Shown in pieces: positions 58,308-64,000 of a stretch of 64,000 nt of DNA (position 1 is the first letter of the stretch; each line of letters begins with the position of its first letter). Below the pieces are notes generated by a model, which searched no databases, was not told where the DNA came from, and worked only from the letters and a program-made list of their open reading frames with translations. The translations under genes were made by a program, and so were the position numbers. The DNA is from Megaustenia siamemsis (lineage: Eukaryota; Mollusca; Gastropoda; Stylommatophora; Ariophantidae): assembly GCA_032433765.1 (NCBI GenBank), contig JAVIAB010000102.1, forward strand, positions 16,546,732 to 16,610,731, given 5' to 3'.

Positions 58308-59945
58308 ACATCTCTTCTCTACCACTACATTATCTCATCACATAAAATCTCCTCTCTTTTCAACCACTACATTATCTCATCACATAAAACCTATCCTCTC
58401 TTCTCTACCACTACATTATCTCATCACATAAGACCTCTCCTCTCTTCTCTACCACTACATTATCTCATCACATAAAACCTCTCCTCTCTTCTCTACCACT
58501 TCATTATCTCATCACATAAAACCTCCTCTCTTCTCTACCACTACATTATCTCATCACATAAAACCTCTCCTCTCTTCTCTACCACTTCATTATCTCATCA
58601 CATAAAACCTCCTCTCTTCTCTACCACTACATTATCTCATCACATAAAACCTCTCCTCTCTTCTCTACCACAACATTATCTCATCACATAAAACCTCTCC
58701 TCTCTTCTCTACCACTACATTATCTCATCACATAAAACCTCTAATCTCTTCTCAACCACTACATTATCTCATCACATAAAACCTCTCCTCTCTTCTCAAC
58801 CACTACATTATCTCATCACATAAAACCTCTCCTCTCTTCTCTACCACTACATTATCTCATCACATAAAACCTCTTCTCTACCACTACATTATCTCACCAC
58901 ATAAAACCTCCTCTCTTCTCTACCACTACATTATCTCATCACATAAAACCTCTAATCTCTTCTCAACCACTACATTATCTCATCACATAAAACCCTCCTC
59001 TCTTCTCTACCACTACATTATCTCATCACATAAAACCTCTTCTCTACCACTACATTATCTCACCACATAAAACCTCTCCTCTCTTCTCTACCACTATATT
59101 ATCTCATCACATAAAACCTCTAATCTCTTCTCAACCACTACATTATCTCATCACATAAAACCTCTCCTCTCTTCTCTACCACTACATTATCTCATCACAT
59201 AAAACCTCTTCTCTACCACTACATTATCTCACCACATAAAACCTCCTCTCTTCTCTACCACTACATTATCTCATCACATAAAACCTCTAATCTCTTCTCA
59301 ACCACTACATTATCTCATCACATAAAACCTCCTCTCTTCTCTACCACTACATTATCTCATCACATAAAACCTCTTCTCTACTACTACATTATCTCACCAC
59401 ATAAAACCTCCTCTCTTCTCTACCACTACATTATTTCATCACATAAAACCTCTTCTCTACCACTACATTATCTCACCACATAAAACCTCCTCTCTTCTCT
59501 ACCACTACATTATCTCATCACATAAAACCTCCTCTCTTCTCTACCACTACATTATCTCATCACATAAAACCTCTTCTCTACCACTACATTATCTCATCAC
59601 ATAAAACCTCCTCTCTTCTCTACCACTACATTATCTCACCACATAAAACCTCCTCTCGTCTCTACCACTACATTATCTCATCACATAAAACCTCTCCTCT
59701 CTTCTCTACCACTACATTATCTCATCACATAAAACCTCCTCTCTTCTCTACCACTACATTATCTCATCACATAAAACCTCCTCTCTTCTCTACCACTACA
59801 TTATCTCACCACATAAAACCTCCTCTCTTCTCTACCACTACATTATCTCACCACATAAAACCTCCTCTCTTCTCTACCACTACATTATCTCACCACATAA
59901 AACCTCCTCTCTTCTCTACCACTACATTATCTCATCACAATAACC
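58308..59945. repeat. Composite about 42-46 bp array, about 38 copies
   Basis: Every unit contains 'accactacattatctcatca' plus cataaaacct, followed by a variable pyrimidine spacer (ctcctctcttct, ctctcctctcttct, cttct, ctaatctcttct). Spacer types recur in fixed order; 'ctaatctcttctcaaccac' lies at about 58741, 58952, 59120 and 59287. No long frame. Confidence 0.96.
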
Positions 59946-60421
59946 TTGCTACAGCGCTGCCGTGCTCTGATCACAGACGGCACCCCTACATCAAAGACCG
60001 CACCCAACACTTGCCTCCACAACAAACACATCAGAAACCATGAGGGAATTAAGCACAATCAATTAGAGCCGACCAGTGTAACTAGGAAAGCAAGCTTGTA
60101 ATAGTGGTCTGGGCTGGCAGCTCCCTCTGGTGGCTTGTTATTGAGTGCTAAACTTAATGTTATCAGGAATGGAGCCCCATTAGCATCCATTTGCCACTTC
60201 AATCAAAACCAGTGTTTTAAGTGTATTTGGTTCGGTATCGTTTGGCCTGATCATACCAGTACGTCAGGTGAATTTCCTGTCCTTAGGTAAAATCTCTTTC
60301 TCCCCCCCCCCCTTGTTCTTTCTATGCCTCCTCACCTAATCTCTCTCTTCTTTATGTGCATCTTCGTTAATCTGTGTGTTGCTTATCTTGTTATCTATTT
60401 CTTAATTGTCTTTATTAGTTT
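59946..60421. other. Spacer
   Basis: About 475 bp of single-copy-looking sequence with a poly-C run at 60303. No feature recognised. Confidence 0.45.
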
Positions 60422-60610
60422 AAGGGCCTCGGTAGCCTAGTTTGTTAAACCACCCGACTGCGCTACCGACTTTCGGACAACCCGTGTTCGATTGAGCAGT
60501 GGGAATTGTACTCGTGGTTTGAAAAATAAAATACCCCCGCGGTCAACCCAGCCACTGGCAGAAATTGATACCTAGGTAGTAGTACTCTGGGAAGGTGAGG
60601 AATGTCGCCT
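60422..60610 (+). mobile_element. tRNA-like SINE, fifth type
   Basis: 'cctcggtagcctagtttgtt' resembles a Pol III A box and 'cccgtgttcgattgagcagt' a degenerate B box 55 bp later. Body 'aaaataaaatacccccgcgg' and 'tcaacccagccactggcaga'. The A-to-B spacing is tRNA-like. Shadow frame on minus. Confidence 0.5.
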
Positions 60611-60824
60611 CGCATCGTGGGTTTCGATGCTTGAAGCGACACTATCCAGAAGTCTCCGAACACTTCTGTATAAATGGCCGTTCACATATGGGTGTAAACT
60701 CGCGTGCGAAGACGCCGATTCAAGTCTCGTACTTTACCTTACCTTCGTTAGTTGTTATCACAGCGAATGATTCCTGTGTTTACAATTTATGTAATTTGTG
60801 CCTACATATCTTTTCCTACGAGAG

Positions 60825-61025
60825 CGGTTCGTCGAGTCGATAACTTGCCGGACTCCAGACCTCGAAAACGTGTGTTCGAATCCCGTCAGCGTTAAAAGTT
60901 TGGCATTTCTTTCGGGTCGAGGTGAAATACAAACTCAGACCCGAACAAGGGAGTGGGGGTACAGGCAAATAAATGAAGTGTTGCTGTAAAGCTGGTAGCA
61001 AGGGACCGTTAGTGGTGTATAAAAA
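60825..61025 (+). mobile_element. tRNA-like SINE, fourth type (copy 2)
   Basis: 'gttcgtcgagtcgataactt' then 'cgtgtgttcgaatcccgtca' (good B box GTTCGAATCCC). The body 'tttcgggtcgaggtgaaata' parallels 'tctatcggaggtgaaataaa' of the 50.4-kb element. The 61-codon minus frame (NADGIRTHVFEVW) is the usual antisense reading of a tRNA-like B box. Confidence 0.6.
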
Positions 61026-61587
61026 ACACTCCTACAAGATATGGTGACAGCTTTACAGAAAAAAGGAACACAACAAAATACTGACGTTTCGGTCTACATG
61101 TGGTCTTCTTTTAAAAACGGGAACGACAACAATACACGATGAGGTACAAATAAATACAACTACATCTAGGATGATTGTGACAGGTAAATTAAGGTAAGGT
61201 GGACAGAGGGAAAAGAGATGAAATTGTGATACTAGAGAGAGATGTGCTAAATGTTGGAGGATAATGACAGCAAAATCCTTAAAGAAACGAGAGAGTTCAG
61301 GGGGTAGGGTAGAGAAGGAGACAATGATCGAGTGATGGATCAGATAGCTGTCAGAACTGAATACATCGCTGTGGCTGTACTTGACAAGCTGCCTTTATTC
61401 TTCGGACCTTTAAGTCTCCGCCTCCCCTAGCAGACCCCAGTACTTGGAAAGTGTCTTAAAGATAGTTTCTATTTTTAAATATTTTCCGTATCTCTGTGTC
61501 CATGCATCCCCAACCATTTTTCTTGTAGTATAGGAGACAAGTAATAACTTCCGGAAGTCTGCCCCTACAATAATATTCATTTCTTCA
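61026..61587. other. Spacer
   Basis: About 560 bp. A 73-codon minus-strand frame at 61410-61631 overlaps the LINE-C start. No feature recognised. Confidence 0.45.
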
Positions 61588-62125
61588 AAGAGGTGAGATG
61601 CAGAATGGCTCAGGCAAAAGCAGCTTTCCAAAAAAATGAGGAAGATACTATGAAATCCAATTTTGACAATAGAAACAAGAAAAAGAGTTCTTAAATGTTA
61701 CGTTGAACCAGTCTTAACATATGAATGCGAATCATGGACAATAGGACAACAGACAAGAAAATCACTGGAATCTGTAGAAATGTGGTTTTACGGAAGAATG
61801 TTTAGAGTACCATGGACAGCTAAGAAGAGTAATGAAGATGTTTTGAGAGAGGTCAAGGCAAAAAGAGAGCTAATTTCCAATATTAGGAAGAAACAATCAT
61901 CATTTTTTGGTCATGTAATAAGAAGAGAACAACTGGAATATATTGTAACAATCGGAAAAATTGAGGGACGAAGAGATAGAGGGAAGCAAAGAGAAAATAC
62001 AACAGACAGTTTAAGAGAATAGCTTGGCAGATGGTCAACAACAGAAATGATAAATAGCTGCCGAAATCAAAAGTTTTGGAGAGACATGATCACCTACGCC
62101 AGCAGGCCCTGTACTTGGTGATGAT
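61588..62125 (+). mobile_element. LINE-C (copy 3), 119-codon open RT tail
   Basis: Begins 'aggtgagatgcagaatggct' (AQAKAAFQK region) and, after a frameshift, is open from 61663: VLKCYVEPVLTYECESWTIG, MWFYGRMFRVPWTAKKSNED, ISNIRKKQSSFFGHVIRREQ, EYIVTIGKIEGRRDRGKQRE, then stop after SLRE. The 3' end reads CRNQKFWRDMITYA and 'gtacttggtgatgat'. It lacks the 25-bp expansion seen in copy 2 and serves as the pre-expansion reference. Confidence 0.88.
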
Positions 62126-62339
62126 TATTTTTGTCTCCAGTATAAAAACCACCGGAAGCTACTATTCGTGCAGTTTCGTCCAATAAATGTTTGTCTGCAA
62201 CACAAGTATTCAGCCCTACCGAAGATAGGTAGAGACTTGCCTTAATTGGAAAGTACAGAAATACAATTTCTTCCCGAGCTGCGATCGTAACCCTATGCTA
62301 TAGTCATGAGAACGCCTGCGCGTAAGACATCGTCCACGA

Positions 62340-62495
62340 TAGCTAATTTTTTAGTTACTGAGTGGCAGTGTTCCTAAGCGTTCGGCTTCTCGTGGCAAGC
62401 CGCAGTGCCATGGAGTACGTTTTTTTCTGTTGTTTATTTCTAATTTTTTTCTGAGTGCTGTTATACATACCTCTTCCTCCTATGATTCCTTGTCT
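62340..62495 (+). mobile_element. SINE-B (copy 3), decayed
   Basis: 'tagttactgagtggcagtgt' aligns with the SINE-B head, then 'tcgtggcaagccgcagtgcc' and atggagtacg. About 35 bp including the B box are deleted before 'tttttctgttgtttatttct' and 'ctgagtgctgttatacatac'. Non-functional. Confidence 0.65.
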
Positions 62496-62732
62496 TGTAG
62501 TATACCTGAACGAATGTCTGTTCTATTATATGCTTGACCTATACCTGTATTTTTTCTCTTTGACCATCTGTCTGTTTTATAATATTCCCATCTGTTTGTC
62601 TATCTATCATTAAGTGTCTGCAATTATGTTGGTATTTCTATTACTGTAAATTTAGATGTATTTTTCTGTGCGTACAAATGTACGATTTTTTGTGTTTTTA
62701 TTGTTTTTAATGTTACAGTAATTCTGTCTATC
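62496..62732. other. AT-rich spacer
   Basis: No tandem or coding signature recognised in this short stretch. Confidence 0.4.
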
Positions 62733-62734
62733 GC

Positions 62735-63000
62735 TTTGCAATCTCCCTGTACATCTAACTACTCTACCTGTCTGTCTACCTGCCTGTCTGCAGGCACATG
62801 TATCTGTCTATCACCTTGTCCGTCTATCTGTTGGTTCACCTGCATATCTACCTGTCGGTTCATTTGTAAATCTACCTGTCCATCTACGCGTCGGTCCACC
62901 TGTACATCTACCTGTCCATCTACGGTTCGGTCCATCTGTACATCTATCTATCGGTCCACCTGCACAACTACTTGTCCGTCTACCTACCATTCAAGTTAGT
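62735..63000. repeat. Degenerate CTGT/CTAC tetranucleotide repeat
   Basis: Motifs 'ctacctgtc' and 'tcggtccacctgtacatcta' recur with a roughly 36-bp second-order period. The 87-codon frame (CTSTCPST) is a by-product. Confidence 0.85.
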
Positions 63001-63081
63001 CCAAGGGTTAAGACTGCGGTCCCAATAAGATGCGAGCTGTAGACACAAAAGGCAACGAAAACCCAAATGAAGATGATAAAG

Positions 63082-63190
<109 letters not shown>

Positions 63191-63785
63191 CTAGAGATCT
63201 AGAAATTGTTTCTTTTCACAAAATGTGTTTCTAATGTGTGAAAATACAAAAATTCACGGCAGAGAATTCACGAGCTAAATATGAAAACAAAGTAAACGAG
63301 GGAGAATTAATTAAAAATGATAGAGAGAGACGGATGAAAGTCCTATTCTGCAATCATGGATGTGAGAAATCTAATAGAGGAAGACAAAAAATGTGGGAAT
63401 CACGCAAGCTAGCTCGGGGAATACAATAACAAACAGAGAAATCTCCAGCTATGAAAATGAGCTAGGCTCTTACAGCTTGATGTAGAATCAATATTCCTAT
63501 ATGGCGGTGTATCTGGGACAATGACTGAACAAACAAGAAATTAGTCGGTGCTGTAGAATTGTGGATTTCACGTAGATTGCTATTATTTTAGATAACTAAA
63601 AATGGTTTTGAGTGAGGAGAAAATAAGAGAGAAGCCACGTGATAAAAATATTTGCAAAGCAATAGGAGGAAAAGGTGGCTGTTTTGAATAGTGTGGACTG
63701 TGAATTCTTGTAACGTCATGACAGGTTAGCAATTACGGAGACTAGGTTGTCATGATTAAAAGGGTAAAGGCAGTCTCATAACAAA
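63191..63785. other. Spacer with weak LINE-like hints
   Basis: About 595 bp of AT-rich sequence. 'gtatctgggacaatgactga' followed by 'aattagtcggtgctgtagaa' and tgtggatttcac resembles a very decayed LINE post-RT region (SGTMTEQ, ELWIS), but I cannot confirm it. The 63-codon frame at 63238 is unassigned. Confidence 0.3.
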
Positions 63786-63789
63786 TAGG

Positions 63790-64000
63790 TTAGGGTTAAT
63801 AGATAGGGTTCGATCCCAATCGACGGCTTCCAGGTTCACCCAACCTTAAATGGGTACCGGATTTTCTTCTGGGAAAGTAAAGTGGCATGGACGTAATACC
63901 GACCACATTGCCGAAAAAATCATGTGCTGAAGGTCTGTAAAATGTATGGCCACTAACACTATATTCCCTATACGCCACTTGGCGTGACGGGGCTTTTTAT
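63790..64000 (+). mobile_element. SINE-A (copy 6), head missing, cut by window end
   Basis: Starts within the tRNA-like part at 'gatagggttcgatcccaatc' (B box intact) and continues through the family body ('cgtaataccgaccacattg', 'tcatgtgctgaaggtctgta', 'tacgccacttggcgtgacgg') to the last base. The A box is absent. Confidence 0.88.

Noticed and set aside
60840..60900. tRNA gene
   Set aside because: B box is good but the A-box region is weak and the downstream body matches another SINE-like locus.

Overview
The window looks like a gene-poor, repeat-dominated piece of an animal nuclear genome. I find no host protein-coding gene, rRNA or functional tRNA I can support. The evidence for an animal is indirect: decayed non-LTR retrotransposons (LINEs) with reverse-transcriptase (RT) motifs, tRNA-derived SINEs with RNA polymerase III A and B boxes, and dozens of mini- and microsatellites. 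The flavour resembles repeat-rich invertebrate, perhaps molluscan, genomes; that is a guess. By rough addition of spans, tandem arrays fill about 35 kb of the 64 kb, and they produce almost every long open reading frame.

Layout. 1-10.3 kb: arrays of 37, 23, 57, 24, 32, 23, 39 and 28 bp units with LINE 3' ends at 3.2 and 8.1 kb. 10.55-11.66 kb: the longest LINE remnant (RT motif YVDD), split by a SINE with a target-site duplication. 11.7-18.5 kb: the least repetitive part, holding a second SINE-in-LINE nest at 14 kb. 18.5-22 kb: an 18-bp array, a 55-bp array and a pure CTAT microsatellite. 22.47-30.42 kb: one 41-bp satellite of about 194 units with higher-order structure. 30.4-38.5 kb: SINEs, a dispersed repeat (DR1), short arrays and LINE scraps. 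38.7-44.5 kb: arrays of 25, 24, 20, 42 and 31 bp, including an inverted duplication. 44.6-50.6 kb: LINE and SINE scraps and GATA/GGAT microsatellites. 51-53.6 kb: a 27-bp array. 54.2-57.8 kb: two arrays that can be traced to LINE sequence. 58.3-59.9 kb: a composite array. 60-64 kb: tRNA-like SINEs, another LINE copy and microsatellites.

The most interesting result is relational. Several minisatellites appear to have been born from LINE coding sequence: a 25-bp array (54.3-55.7 kb) lies exactly inside a LINE reading frame, a 38-bp array (57.1 kb, with a short relative at 32.2 kb) repeats the last codons of another LINE, and a 55-bp array (20.1 kb) repeats a LINE terminus plus its GAT-rich tail. 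A 60-bp array at 35.2 kb may be a fourth case. SINEs are repeatedly nested inside LINEs or arrays. No operon, CRISPR or defence-type system is present. LINE family letters (A to I) and DR1/DR2 are labels used only here.
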